In this document: positions 38,126 through 50,490 of the stretch, one piece after another
Layout: each line of letters opens with the position of its first letter
How positions within the stretch are numbered: the stretch's first letter is position 1
Source of the DNA: Nitzschia sp. DOCU1
Lineage: Eukaryota; Bacillariophyta; Bacillariophyceae; Bacillariales; Bacillariaceae
DNA length: 64,000 nt
Direction of reading: 5' to 3'
Assembly: GCA_951394045.1 (NCBI GenBank)
Contig: OX595985.1
Span: forward strand, 3,782,001 to 3,846,000
Made by a program: the position numbers and the translations under genes
The notes under the pieces: generated by a model
What the model was told of the DNA's origin: nothing
Databases searched by the model: none
Seen by the model: the letters and a program-made list of their open reading frames with translations, nothing else

Positions 38126-38743
38126 GCCATACCCTACAGAGACGCATAATTAGTTTAGTCAAGTTAGTCCTTTAAGCTGGTAGTCTTAGTAGTCGTAGAC
38201 GAACGGAGTCATCCGTTGGACGGACGACGTACAGACGGCTAACGGACAAGGACGCGAACGAGCATTGACATCGCCGCTGACGGCGCACCGATGCAGCGAT
38301 CAAAGGAGTCGCAGCGTTACACATGGAAGCGCTCTGTCGTATATTGCATAGTGACATTCGACTAACCCATAGAGTCCCTTGCCAATGACATGCCTACAAT
38401 CTAAGTAGTAAATATTCATCGCCTAATAGAGGAGATGTATTTAGGACAAGGAAATAATTCAGACCATGGGTAAAGAGGAGTCGTAGCTAAGTAAGACTAG
38501 GGACACCTAGTTAGAAGGCGACGATACGAGGAATCGACATATCTGAATGGATAGCATATATGCGTGTTATTTACGCGCAGGGAAAGACGTTCACAAAATG
38601 AACGATCGGTCGCAAATATTTGAAAGACGAAAATCTTTCGTCTCGTCAATCTTGTTGTTGGAATGAAAGTCACTAGATGTAATACAGGTCTCACAATTAA
38701 AATCGTCTTCTATTCTTTATTTCGTCACCCCCAGGATAGGGCA
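38126..38743 (+). repeat. Gypsy-B copy 2, 5' LTR (diverged subtype)
   Basis: Same length and ends as other Gypsy-B LTRs but with many substitutions (for example CCTTTAAGCTGG for CCTACACGCTGG). It begins TAGCCATACCC instead of TGCCATACCC. Confidence 0.85.
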
Positions 38744-38767
38744 TAGTTTTAAAACTCCCGTTTGAGG

Positions 38768-40208
38768 ATGAAGACCTCTTACTCTAACCACGAGTATCCC
38801 AAGAAAGTCGCGTTGCTCCTAACTCAAGCCGCTCACGTTAACCCTCCGCTGATCCCCTTCCGTCGCGAGAAACCCAAGGACGAAGATGTTCTCCAAGACG
38901 ATGAGAAGTCCAAGAAGGTCAAGATCAAGCTAGACCCAACCGATGAGGATTCGGACGAGTTCGAAACGCGTTGCTTTATCTTCGAACAAGGCGACGCCGA
39001 ACGATGGGTCAAGTGGCGGATGCAGATGGACGAGTTGATTCGGGATGTCCCCTTGGACGATGGGGAGAAGAAAATCAAGTATGCGAAAGCGTTGTTGGCT
39101 GGAGAGGCAAGGCAAAGGTTCGCAGACATCGTTGCCAACCTACGTCACAACATTGACGAGTCGGACGAAGAAGAAGAAGAGACCCCGGACGACACCTTTA
39201 ACGAGGCGATGCAACGAATGGGGCAGTACTACTTCGGCACCGAGCACGCCTACCGCCGCCAGCGAAACTACCTACGCTATCACGTGTTCATGATGGAGAT
39301 GTCGTTGGCCGACTTCAAGGCCGAACTACTCCGTCAGAACAACATGCTACCTTACTTCCCGATCCCCGAAGACAAAACGAGCTGCGAGATGTTCGACGAC
39401 GACGAGCTCGTGGAGATCCTCGACCGAGCGAAAAGGATCGAGTGGCAGCGAGACCTGCTCACCTCGAACATCGATCCCTTCTCGATGACGCTCGACGAGT
39501 ACTACAAATACTTGGAAAAGCTCGAGGCCAAGCACGTCTTCGACGATGCGGTCAGAGCAGATAAAAAGAACAAAGAAAAGAAGAACGCCGAACGATCCGA
39601 AAGCGAAAGCAAGGACGGCGGTAAGAAGCGAAAGCAAGGACGGCGGTAAGAAAAGAAAGAGAGGCAAAGACCGCAAGAAAGCCGAAAAGGGGGACAGAAA
39701 GAAACCCTGCGAGCACTGCGGCAAGTTTCATCCGGCCCCCGACGATAAGTGTTGGAGCCTTCCTGGCAATGCCAAGGATCGCCCAAACAAGCGTCCGCGT
39801 GGAGCCCGTGAGAACATGTTCTCGGCACTCCAGATGGAGACTGTCGTGAAAGCCCTCGCTAAGAAACAAAGTAAGAAAGAAAAAGGGAAGGCCAAAGCCA
39901 AAAGGCAGGTCAGTTTCCAGCTGAATAATCATTCGGACAGTAGCAGTAACGAAAGTAGTGAATCCGAGAGCGACTACATCGACTACAATAGCGAAAATGA
40001 ACATAGTTTTGCTATTCGAGCGTCACGCCCTGGAATAGAGCCGAATAGGAAAATTGCCGGGCGGCTAACTACAGAAATAGTCGTCGAAGCGGTAAATCCT
40101 AGAGGTGAATCCTATGTCCTTAGAACTCTACTAGATACGGGTACTAGTCGTTCCATCGTTCTTAAGAACTTTGTGACGCTTAGCCAGCTCGTTCCCACTG
40201 GAAAACGA
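38768..40208 (+). pseudogene. Gypsy-B copy 2 gag and protease start
   Basis: Gag starts at ATG 38768 and is in frame through the 21131-equivalent site, which is why it is the better guide to the intact gag (F-P-I-P-E-D-K-T-S-C-E-M). A 26-bp tandem duplication at about 39602-39650 (GAAAGCAAGGACGGCGGTAAGA repeated) shifts the frame to a stop at 39649. The gag tail and the protease D-T-G-T-S then continue in the other frame to the gap. The first about 90 bases of gag carry the diverged subtype; the rest is near-identical to copy 1. Confidence 0.85.
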
Positions 40209-40408
40209 NNNNNNNNNNNNNNNNNNNNNNNNNNNNNNNNNNNNNNNNNNNNNNNNNNNNNNNNNNNNNNNNNNNNNNNNNNNNNNNNNNNNNNNNNNNN
40301 NNNNNNNNNNNNNNNNNNNNNNNNNNNNNNNNNNNNNNNNNNNNNNNNNNNNNNNNNNNNNNNNNNNNNNNNNNNNNNNNNNNNNNNNNNNNNNNNNNNN
40401 NNNNNNNN
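40209..40408. other. assembly gap (200 N)
   Basis: Exactly 200 unknown bases, probably a scaffold spacer of arbitrary length. The flanking text corresponds to copy 1 positions near 21950 and 24690, so about 2.7 kb is expected if one element were present. Confidence 0.95.
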
Positions 40409-41359
<951 letters not shown>

Positions 41360-44300
41360 CTTCCTCTCCAGGCCATAGTTCTTACATAAGTCGTTGAAGT
41401 AGCGTTTGAATGTCGAACCATTATCTACGCCCACTTGTTGAGGTCTCGGGTACCTCGCCAGCCAATAAGCGTCGAATACCTTCTGGCACTCGTAGCTATC
41501 AGGTTTAGGCAGTGGTGCTATTTCGAACCAACCCGTAACTGGATCGATCATGGTCATCGCTAAGAGCTCGCGTACTCCTTTCGGAGTTCGCACGGTATAT
41601 GGTCCTACCATGTCTACATTCACGCGCTTCCATGGTATTGTCTCCACCTCTTTCGGCGGCAGATGGCCATATTCTTTCCGTTGCTTCTTCGTCAACTGAC
41701 ATATTTTGCAAGTGCGACAGTGTTGCTCGACTTTCTCTCGCAATCCTCGCCAATCGAACACGTGGCGTATTGTCGCTTCCATACTGGTCATGCCTGGGTG
41801 TTGTAGCAAGTCGTGGTAGCTTTCGACTATCCTATCTTGTAGTGCAGCCGGTACTACTACTTTACCATACTTAGCTATAACTTCTACACCTTCTAGTTTG
41901 ATCTTGGTGTATTTAGAGGGAGCTCGTCTGGCTTTTCGCATTAGATCGAGGTCTTTGTTTTGGTAGTATGCTACTACCTTGGGACTCAGTGCGAATCCTT
42001 CTTCGGCCGCGATATCTTCCGCGGTCACGAGGTCGGCATAGGAGATCTCGTAGTCGTCGTCATCTCTTGGGTGATGCGACATACAATACGACATTTGTTT
42101 CCCAATGGGAACATCCTCTGTCGACTCATCGTCTGGGTCACTATTCGGGTGTCGTGATAGCGTGTCCGCGACTACATTGTCTTCGCCTTTGACAAGCACG
42201 AACTTAGCACCGTACTCTTCCAACAGGAGACGCCAGCGAACCACTCGGGAACTCGGCATCTTGTTGTACAGAATATTTAGGTGGTCCGTGTGTACTACCA
42301 GCTGTTGACCAAGGAGAATATTCCTAAATTCCCTAAGCGTCTCAACTATACTTAGCAGTTCCTGTTCGCCCGTTGTATAATTCTTCTGGGCGGAGTTCAA
42401 CTTCCGACTATAGAACGCCAATGGCTTGCCATCTTGCATAATTACGGCGCCCAATTGATAATCGCTGGCATCCGTATATATGTGGAATTCCTTGTTGAAG
42501 TCGGGGAAGTTCAACAGCGTCTCTCGCGCTACTGCTCGCTTGATCGATTCGAATGATTCATTGCATTCGGGAGTCCATTTCCACGGGACTGACTTGGAAC
42601 ACAACGCCGTTAGCGGCGCCAGTATGTGCGATCGCTTCCGCCACATATCGTGGTAGTAATTTAACATGCCTAAGAAACGTCTTAGTTGTCGCTTTGTTTG
42701 CGGCGGCTGCATCTTTAGCATCGCTTCCACTTTCTTAGGTTGGGGATGGATACCGTCACGGGAGATCTCGTAGCCTAGGTATTCAACGCGGTCTGCAGCA
42801 AATTTGCATTTGGGTACGTTAGCGCGAAAACCGGCTTGTTCGAGTCATGCGAGGACCTCTTTAAGCTTTGCGACATGGTCGCTAAATGTGCCTTTGCTCG
42901 TTATTAAAATATCATCCATGTATACTTGTACATACTCCAGGTCACCAAGGAGACGCATCATGATACTTTGGAAAATATCGGGGGCATTGGATATACCCAT
43001 CGGCAGCACCTGGTACTGATATAAGCCCCACGGCATTACAGTACCAAGGAGGCCTTGGCTGTACTTATCCATTGGAATGTGATAATAGCCCATGCTGAGG
43101 TCAATAGCTGTTGCCCATTTAAAGCCCTGGAGTTTTTGCAATAACTCATTGATCTTTGGCAGTGGGTGCGGCTTGCGCAGAAGATATTCGTTGAGTTTCC
43201 GAAAATCTGTAAGTACGCGCACATCGCCCGTTTTCTTCGGTTGAATGAACGTGCCGGCCGTCCATGTGGATTGGTTGACACGCTTCCAGATTCCAAGTTT
43301 TTCGAATCGTTCGATCTCTTTTCGCGTCGTTTGTTCGTACGCATGAGGAATGCCGAATGGCTTAGCATGATACAGCTTTGCTCCTTCTTTTAGCTCTAGA
43401 CGAATAGGATCTATTTTAAGTTTGCCTAATCCGCCACCGAATAGTGTGGGGTGCTGCTTCAGTTCAGCTAGTAGCTCGCCTCGTTGCTCCTTAGTTAAGT
43501 AGTCGAGTGAGTCAACAAACTCTTCCATTTCGACCTTCGAGTAGTCGGCATCGAGGATCTTAGCTTGTCGTTCTTCCGCTGCTTTGATAACGGGGGCGTC
43601 TTGAGACATCTCGTACAGAAGCTGTAGGGCCTCTGGATCCGTCACAACACCACTTTCCTTCATCTCGACTTCGCTATCGCCCCATCGAATCGTTCGTTTC
43701 TCGAAATCGAGTACAAACTTCAATTCGGCTAATAGGTCAAGTCCTAGAATCGGGTCGTAAGGTGAGCTTTCGCGATCTGTATGCTCGTCGATGTGACATG
43801 GCCAACGAATTTCCTTACTAGACGAGAGTTCGGGGATCCTAAAGCGAATCATTCCGACTTTGTCCGTCTTAAATTTGCCGCCCATAGTCGTCCAAGTAGT
43901 AACTCGTTTTCCAGTGGGAACGAGCTGGCTAAGCGTTACAAAGTTCTTAAGAACAATAGAACGACTAGTACCCGTGTCTAGAAGAGTTCTAAGGACGTAG
44001 GATTCGCCTCTAGGATTTAAAGCTTCGACGACTATTTCTGTAGATAGCTGCCTTGCAATTTTCCTATTCAGCTCTATTCCAGGGCGTGACGCTCGAATAG
44101 CAAAACTATGTTCCTTTTCGCTATTGTAGTCAATGTAGTCGCTCTCGGATTCGCTACTTTCGTTACTTCTCTTGGGCTCCACGCGGACGCTTATTTGGGC
44201 GCTCCTTGGCATTGCCAGGGAGGCTCCAACATTTGTCGTCGGGGGCCGGGTGGAACTTGCCGCAGTGCTTACAGGCTTCCTTTCGGTCCCCCTTCTCGCC

Positions 44301-45193
44301 CTTCTTGCGGTCTTTGCCTCTCTTTCTTTTCTTACCGCCGTCTTTGCTTTCGCTTTCAGATCGGTCGGCGTTTTTCTTTTCTTTGTTTTTCTTGTCGGCT
44401 CGGACCCATCGTCAAAGACGTGCTTGGCCTCGAGCTTTTCCAAGTACTTGTAGTACTCATCGAGCGTCATCGAGAATGGATCGATGTTCGAGATGAGCAG
44501 ATCTCTCTGCCACTCGATTCTCTTCGCTTGGTCAAGGATCTCCACGAGCTTGTCGTCGTCAAACATCTCGCAGCTCGTTTTATCTTCAGGGATCGGGAAG
44601 TAAGGTAGCATGTTGTTTTGACAAAGTAGTTCGGCCCTGAAGTCGGCCAACGACATCTCCATCATTAACACATGGTAGCATAGGTAGTTGCGTTGGCGGC
44701 GGTAGGCATGCTCGGTGCCGAAGTAGTACTTGCCCATTCGTTGCATCGCCTCGTTGAAGGTGTCGTCCGGGGTCTCTTCTTCTTCTTCGTCCGACTCGTC
44801 AATGTTATGACGCAGGTTAGCCACAATGTCGGCGAACCTCTGCCTTGCTTCTCCAGCCAACAATGCCTTCGCGTACTTGATTTTCTTTTCCCCATCGTCC
44901 AAGGGGACATCCCAAATCAACTCGTCCATCTGGATCCGCCACTTGACCCATCGTTCAGCGTCGCCTTGCTCAAAGATGAAGCAGCGCGATTCGAACTCAT
45001 CCGAGTCCTCGTCGGTCGGGTCCAACTTGATCTTGATCTTTTTGGACTTCTCGTCCTCCTGGAGAACGTCATCGTCCTTGGGTTTCTCGCGACGGAAGGG
45101 GATCAACGGAGGGTTGACGTGAGCGGCTTGGGTTAGGAGCAACGCGACTTTCTTAGCGTACGCGTGGTTAGAGTAAGAGGTCTTCCTCCTCAA
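41360..45193 (-). pseudogene. Gypsy-B copy 3 gag-pol, decayed
   Basis: Minus strand, one phase from about 45193 to 41360. It shows that gag, protease and RT share one frame. Damage: the gag start codon is AGG instead of ATG; a stretch in the gag tail is read in a shifted frame and then returns to phase, with about 50 residues missing; CGA has become TGA at 42845-42847, just after Y-M-D-D and before L-E-Q-A-G-F; and the integrase is cut after G-L-E-R-K by the LTR ending at 41359. RNase H (Y-T-D-A-S-D) and the H-H-C-C zinc domain are still readable. Confidence 0.9.
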
Positions 45194-45211
45194 ACGGGGT
45201 TTTTAAAACTG

Positions 45212-45489
45212 TGCCCTATCCCGGGGGTGATGAAATAAATAATAGAAGACAATTTAATTGTGAGACCTATGTTACATCTATTGACTTTCATTCCAACAAC
45301 AAGATTGACGAGACGAAAGATTTTCATCTTTCAAATATTTGCGACCGATCGTTCAGAGTGTGAACGTCTTTCCCCGCGCGTAAATAACACGCATATATTC
45401 TATTCATTCGGATATGTCGATTCCTCGTATTGTCGCCTTCTAACTAGGCGTCCCTAGTCTTGGCTAGCTACGACTCCTCTTTAACCATG
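45212..45489 (-). repeat. Gypsy-B copy 3, 5' LTR, part next to gag
   Basis: Reverse-complement LTR sequence starting TGCCCTATCCCGG and running to CTCTTTAACCATG, where the LINE begins. The rest of this LTR is at 53936-54209. Confidence 0.9.
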
Positions 45490-48024
45490 ACCATGAAACC
45501 CTCACCCAACATCCGTAACAAGCAAAAGCCACGCAAGGATGATGGGACTGCGGTTATGGAGGTGGATGCACCAGCCGAAGGCCGTCGTCTCTTCAACCCG
45601 GATTCCCCGGACTTGCAGCCGACTGCTGCTTGTACAAGTACTGTACAACTTGTACCAGTCGAAAGTACCAATTTTTGGGATGATGAAATTCGTCCCTCTA
45701 CCACTCGTTGGAAGGTCCATGCCCCCGACAAGTACTCGGCCTTCACCTCCTCATCTCAGCTTTTTACCCAGGACCCGGGTTCCGAAACTTCGGCTGATTG
45801 CTGGCACGAAATGGCACGGGGTGTCCGTCGTTTGGTGGGCCTGGAATTTAGCAAAGAAGCCCTTTCCGTCCATCACTTCTCTAAGCTCTTCGACCAAGCC
45901 TTCAATAGCCAAGATGAGTTGTATTCTGTGGCGGAGGGTAAGCAGATACGAGATCTAGCCATTAAACTGGCAGCCTCGGACCCCCTCCGAATGTTTGACA
46001 ACGAGGTGTACTGGGATGGGTCGGCCCTTCGGGCTACGGATGCTACGGTTTCCTGGATGGCCGCCCACAAGTTATTCGGGGCCCCGTGGAAAGATCGTCA
46101 ATTTTTCCATGCTAAACGCCCGGCCCCGGCGGCTATCATCGACCTCAGCAAGGCGCCCACCAGCCTCCCATCTGCCCTCAAGAGCAAAAAGCCCCCAGCA
46201 CAAAAGCCCCCTGGCAAAACCTCCTTTGCCATACCAGTCAATCCATATAGCATCGTCAGGAAGGTTGACAAACCCAGCCTCAAGAAAGAACAAGAAAAGG
46301 CCCCGTCAAAATTCCAGCGCAACCACCAATTATTCATGAAATTTACGCTTCCCCCACTAGAAAAAGAGCCGCTGCAGGATATGCAGGCTGAGGTGGGCCA
46401 GCACATTGCGAAGATTGCTGAGGCCTTGTGGACCACGGACCCCACGGCCATGATCCTTCCGTGGGATCCAAAATGCCCCCTTACTCGCGCCCTTCGCAAG
46501 AATAGCAGTGTGTCCCTTCCCAAAAATCGTTCGGGTTTTCAGATTTATTTTCAAAACGGGATTTGGACCTCGACTGGGCGCACCCGGTACGCTCGCTGCC
46601 TCGTTGCCTTCGATGGCGACCCAGCGGCTTTTGAGCATGACGATTTCCAGAGTCTTCTGGCCTCCTTCTGGGCGGCCGGTCGGGTGGAACCGATTCAGGC
46701 ATGCAACGTTACCAAGGCCGGTTGGCTTTTGGGCACTCACCAAGACGTGTTTAGCGAGGACTCGTTTATGGTGGCACACCGCTTGGTTCCTGGGCTCGAA
46801 ACGGTCTCGCTGGAATTTCGCGTCCAAGACGTTGTCCGCCGCACAAAGAATGCGGACTCCTGGAAAAACCGTGGTATGAATAAGGCGGTCCATATTTTCT
46901 GCTCCGACAAAGACATTGTTCAGGCCAGGTCCATCCTTCAGAAAGTATATTCCTCGGCTTCGGACGGAAAAAATACTCCGCTCGGACTGCGCGCAAAGTT
47001 CATCCCCAACGTATACGACAATCGCTTTGTCAAGACTCCCGCTTCCGGTCGGGCAGCGCAGCGGGCAGTCTATAAACAGAAACAGTTTCTTGAGAAATCC
47101 TCGACTTCGCGCGTTAGTGGATGCCTTGGGCTGGATCGCCCCATCTCTGGTGGCACGGTTACCTGCCGGGACGCTCTTATGGGTCTTCGTTCCGTTCAAT
47201 TTCCTTCCTTGGGCCTCTTTCTTGGAGTCGAAGAAGACGTTGAAACCACGGACCTCATTTTTGCGTTCCATGCAAATGTGGCAATAGAGGCCGGCTACGC
47301 TCTGACTTCTCTCCCAGTGATTCTGGCCGCTCATTTGGGCGAGGCCGCTTGGGACTGGTTTGAAGCTGACTCTCGCCTTCGCTATGAGGACTATGTGTGG
47401 TGTCCCTTGCGTGGTGTGGTCGAAAAAGCAGCTCTCAACATGACGGTTGAGGAGTACTATGCTCAGACCTTTTCCACCGGGTTGGACTCCGACGACGAAG
47501 CCTCGGTCGATTCGGAGCCACCAGGGGATGGAGAACCGATTCTATTGAATTTTAGTCTGGACTTGGTCTCCTCTGGCAAGGGGAATTTCAATGATAGTGA
47601 TTCCATCGCTACTAAGCGATTGCAACAGCCACCCGTCACTGTCAACCACCGCCAAGGCCCATCGGAAACCAACGGGGAACCAAAGAGCCACGAGGCACCT
47701 CCCTCAACCATTTCGGTTTCCGAACAGTCCGAACCGTCGGATCTCCTATCCACCACTGACTCCCTGCTGGCTAATCCGTCTGCGCGAGCTGCCATCCTGG
47801 CCAGCCTTGGCCTCCCACCAGACTACCGCCGCCCCCTCGATGGGCAACCTGGGACTTCCGACCAGATGTCCTTGTCCACGGTGGAGCATGAACCCGATCT
47901 ATCCATGATGTCGCTTTCGATGATGGCCCCCTCTCCCGAAACTCCCCCAGCTGCTCCCACGACCGCCACCAAGTCGGCCGTCCAGAACGCAGCACAGGGG
48001 AGCGCCAATGGGTACTCTCCTTGA
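45487..48024 (+). CDS. LINE ORF1 protein
   Basis: About 845 residues from ATG 45487 (another ATG at 45493). Upstream codons of the open frame (45460-45486) are antisense LTR sequence, not LINE. The protein has a Pro/Lys-rich basic part (about residues 240-290), globular middle parts and an acidic Ser/Pro-rich tail. No CCHC knuckle was seen. In the family ORF1 binds element RNA. The last 17 nt overlap ORF2, so ORF2 is probably translated by reinitiation or frameshifting. Confidence 0.75.
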   Translation: MTMKPSPNIRNKQKPRKDDGTAVMEVDAPAEGRRLFNPDSPDLQPTAACTSTVQLVPVESTNFWDDEIRPSTTRWKVHAPDKYSAFTSSSQLFTQDPGSETSADCWHEMARGVRRLVGLEFSKEALSVHHFSKLFDQAFNSQDELYSVAEGKQIRDLAIKLAASDPLRMFDNEVYWDGSALRATDATVSWMAAHKLFGAPWKDRQFFHAKRPAPAAIIDLSKAPTSLPSALKSKKPPAQKPPGKTSFAIPVNPYSIVRKVDKPSLKKEQEKAPSKFQRNHQLFMKFTLPPLEKEPLQDMQAEVGQHIAKIAEALWTTDPTAMILPWDPKCPLTRALRKNSSVSLPKNRSGFQIYFQNGIWTSTGRTRYARCLVAFDGDPAAFEHDDFQSLLASFWAAGRVEPIQACNVTKAGWLLGTHQDVFSEDSFMVAHRLVPGLETVSLEFRVQDVVRRTKNADSWKNRGMNKAVHIFCSDKDIVQARSILQKVYSSASDGKNTPLGLRAKFIPNVYDNRFVKTPASGRAAQRAVYKQKQFLEKSSTSRVSGCLGLDRPISGGTVTCRDALMGLRSVQFPSLGLFLGVEEDVETTDLIFAFHANVAIEAGYALTSLPVILAAHLGEAAWDWFEADSRLRYEDYVWCPLRGVVEKAALNMTVEEYYAQTFSTGLDSDDEASVDSEPPGDGEPILLNFSLDLVSSGKGNFNDSDSIATKRLQQPPVTVNHRQGPSETNGEPKSHEAPPSTISVSEQSEPSDLLSTTDSLLANPSARAAILASLGLPPDYRRPLDGQPGTSDQMSLSTVEHEPDLSMMSLSMMAPSPETPPAAPTTATKSAVQNAAQGSANGYSP

Positions 48025-50490
48025 TTCCTCGATTTCCAATTGGCGTAGGCTGTGGGATCGAGGCAAACGGGGGGAAAATGGGGAACATCAAGCACTACAC
48101 GTTACATCAAAGAAAAAATCAACAAAGACCTGCAACTTACGGCGAACCAAGAAACAAACAATGCAACAATATAATCTACTTAAAAGAAATATCGACCAAG
48201 AAGACCTGGAGCCATTCGGGGACGTTATGGAAGCCAAACCCATGGGCTCTATTCGGCTGTTGTATCAAAACATCTCCAACCTACCCCTGGATAAGCGCAT
48301 CTACAAGTCGCGCCAGCTCATTGACATGCTCGTCCACCGAGATATCGACATTATGGGGATGAGCGAAATTGGTCTTTGCTGGACGATGGTCCCTGCGCAC
48401 AATCAGTGGTTCGAGCGAATCATGGGCAAACTGCGCTCGTCTACATCGGTGATGGCTTGGAACAAGGAAGATACTGCTCCGACTGGGGTGTACCAAGTCG
48501 GGGGAGTCGGACTGGTTGCCACGGATGACACGTCCCACCGGGTTATCGACAGAGGTCGGGACCCCTCCGGCCTTGGCCGTTGGTGCTGGTTCCTTTTAGA
48601 AGGACAACAACACCACCGCCTTCGGGTTATATCGGCGTACCGCCCATGCGACTCAGATGGCCCGGAATCCGCTTATCAACAGCACCTTCGCGTCTTCACT
48701 AAACAAGGCCGATCCCCGGACACTGATCCGAGGAAAGCCATGTTGGATGACCTGTTCCTCGCCCTTTCGGACTGGCATCAACAAGGCGATCAGCTCATCG
48801 TGATGATGGACGCCAATGAAGATGTTCGGTCAGGCCGACTGGCAGAGTTTTTCCAACTTTTAGATATGAAGGAAGCGATCTTGGCCAAGCATTCCCACTG
48901 CTCTCCTCCGGCGACATACAACAGGAACACTAACCGTACTCCTATTGACGGCATCTGGGTCACTCCGGGAATCCGGCCATTGTCGGCTGGCTATCTGGAA
49001 TTTGGGGCGGGCTGCCCTTCCGATCATCACGCCTTGTGGCTAGACATTTCCTTTGCCGACGCCTTCGGTTATGACACCCATCCCTTCATCCCTCCCAAAG
49101 CTCGAAAGCTGAACACTAGCAACCCAAAACTGGTCCAACTTTTTAACCAACGCTTTCGGGAGCGCATCGAATCGGCCGGACTAATTGACGACCTTCAGGT
49201 TCTTCAAGAAAAAGCCTTACTCGAAGGATGGTCCCGCACACTGGAAGATGAATACAACCGTATCCACACCTTGCAGCAAACGGCCCGTCTTCAGGTGGAA
49301 AACAACCTGCGGCGCCTGCGTATGGGCCTGGTTCCATGGTCTCCCAAGCTGCAACGATACCGTGATGCTATTTCCCTGTGGGCCAGCATGCTCCTTCGGG
49401 CAAAGGGCACCGCGATCAGCCGAAAACTATTACGGCGACGCTGCAAAAAAGTGGACCTACCACCGGACCTAAACCCGTTTGCCTGCTCCGAGGAAGAAAT
49501 TATCACCCGTCTGAAACAAGCCCACTCCGAGTATAAAGTGGCCAAAAAGGACGCCCATAATTGGCGTGACGAATTCCTGGAAACGCTGGCCAAAGAGCGG
49601 GCCAAGCGCCTGGGCTGCACGGTCGAACAGGAACTTCGGAGGATGCGGCAGGTCGAACAACAGAAACAGGTTGCTCGGAATGTAAAACGAATGCGAGGGA
49701 AGCTGGACCGCAACGCCACCACCCAAGTCTACGTAACCGTTGCTGGCGTTCGTCACTGTCGCACTGAAAAGGAAGACATTGAGCTGACGTGCATCAAAGA
49801 AAATATCCGGCGTTTTAGCCAGACAGAGGGCACCCCACCACTGACAGAACCCTTGCTTTCCGAACTGGGACTACTAGGCGACGGTCCCGCGGTCCCCTCC
49901 ATTCTGGCCGGCACTTATGAAGGTACTCCCGGAGCCGATCCTGTCGCAATGTATATCCCCGCCTCTATTTCCAACCGGCCGTCTCTGGATCCCACCGTCT
50001 CGGTCGACGAACAACGTGCAGCATGGAAACGACAAAAAGAAACTGTCTCAGCCGAACTGTCCGGCCCCTCGATCAGTCATTATAAAGCTACTACCGAAGA
50101 TCCGGTACTCTGCGCCTTTGACGCTGGTCTTCGTTCTTTACCCGCCCAGTATGGTTTTTCTCCACAGCTTTGGAAAAAGATTACGGATGTGGAGATTCTA
50201 AAAAAGGCCGGCGTCTACGACATCGAAAAGATGCGCACCATCACCCTAATGCATGCGGAGTTTAATATGAATAACAAAAAGATGGGGAGGGATATGATGG
50301 CCAATGCGGAGGCAGCTGGCAGTATTGCTCGGGAACAATATGGCAGTCGTAAAGGCCATCGTTCCATCCTTGCCGCCTTGAATAAACGGCTTACGATGGA
50401 CTTTCTTCGTTTGACCCGGCTAGCAGGCGCCCTCTGCTCCACCGACTTCAAATCATGTTACGATCGCATTGTTCATTCCCTCCTTTTTTG
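48008..50490 (+). pseudogene. LINE ORF2, endonuclease and RT start
   Basis: The endonuclease domain starts near L-Y-Q-N-I-S-N-L-P and carries M-S-E-I-G (catalytic Glu), M-M-D-A-N-E-D (the D-x-N site), P-I-D-G-I-W-V and S-D-H-H-A (the terminal S-D-H). This enzyme nicks target DNA to prime reverse transcription. A long basic helical linker follows, then RT with S-T-D-F-K-S-C-Y-D-R-I (motif A). The frame then breaks at the T6 run 50484-50489 and continues in the neighbouring frame. Confidence 0.88.
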
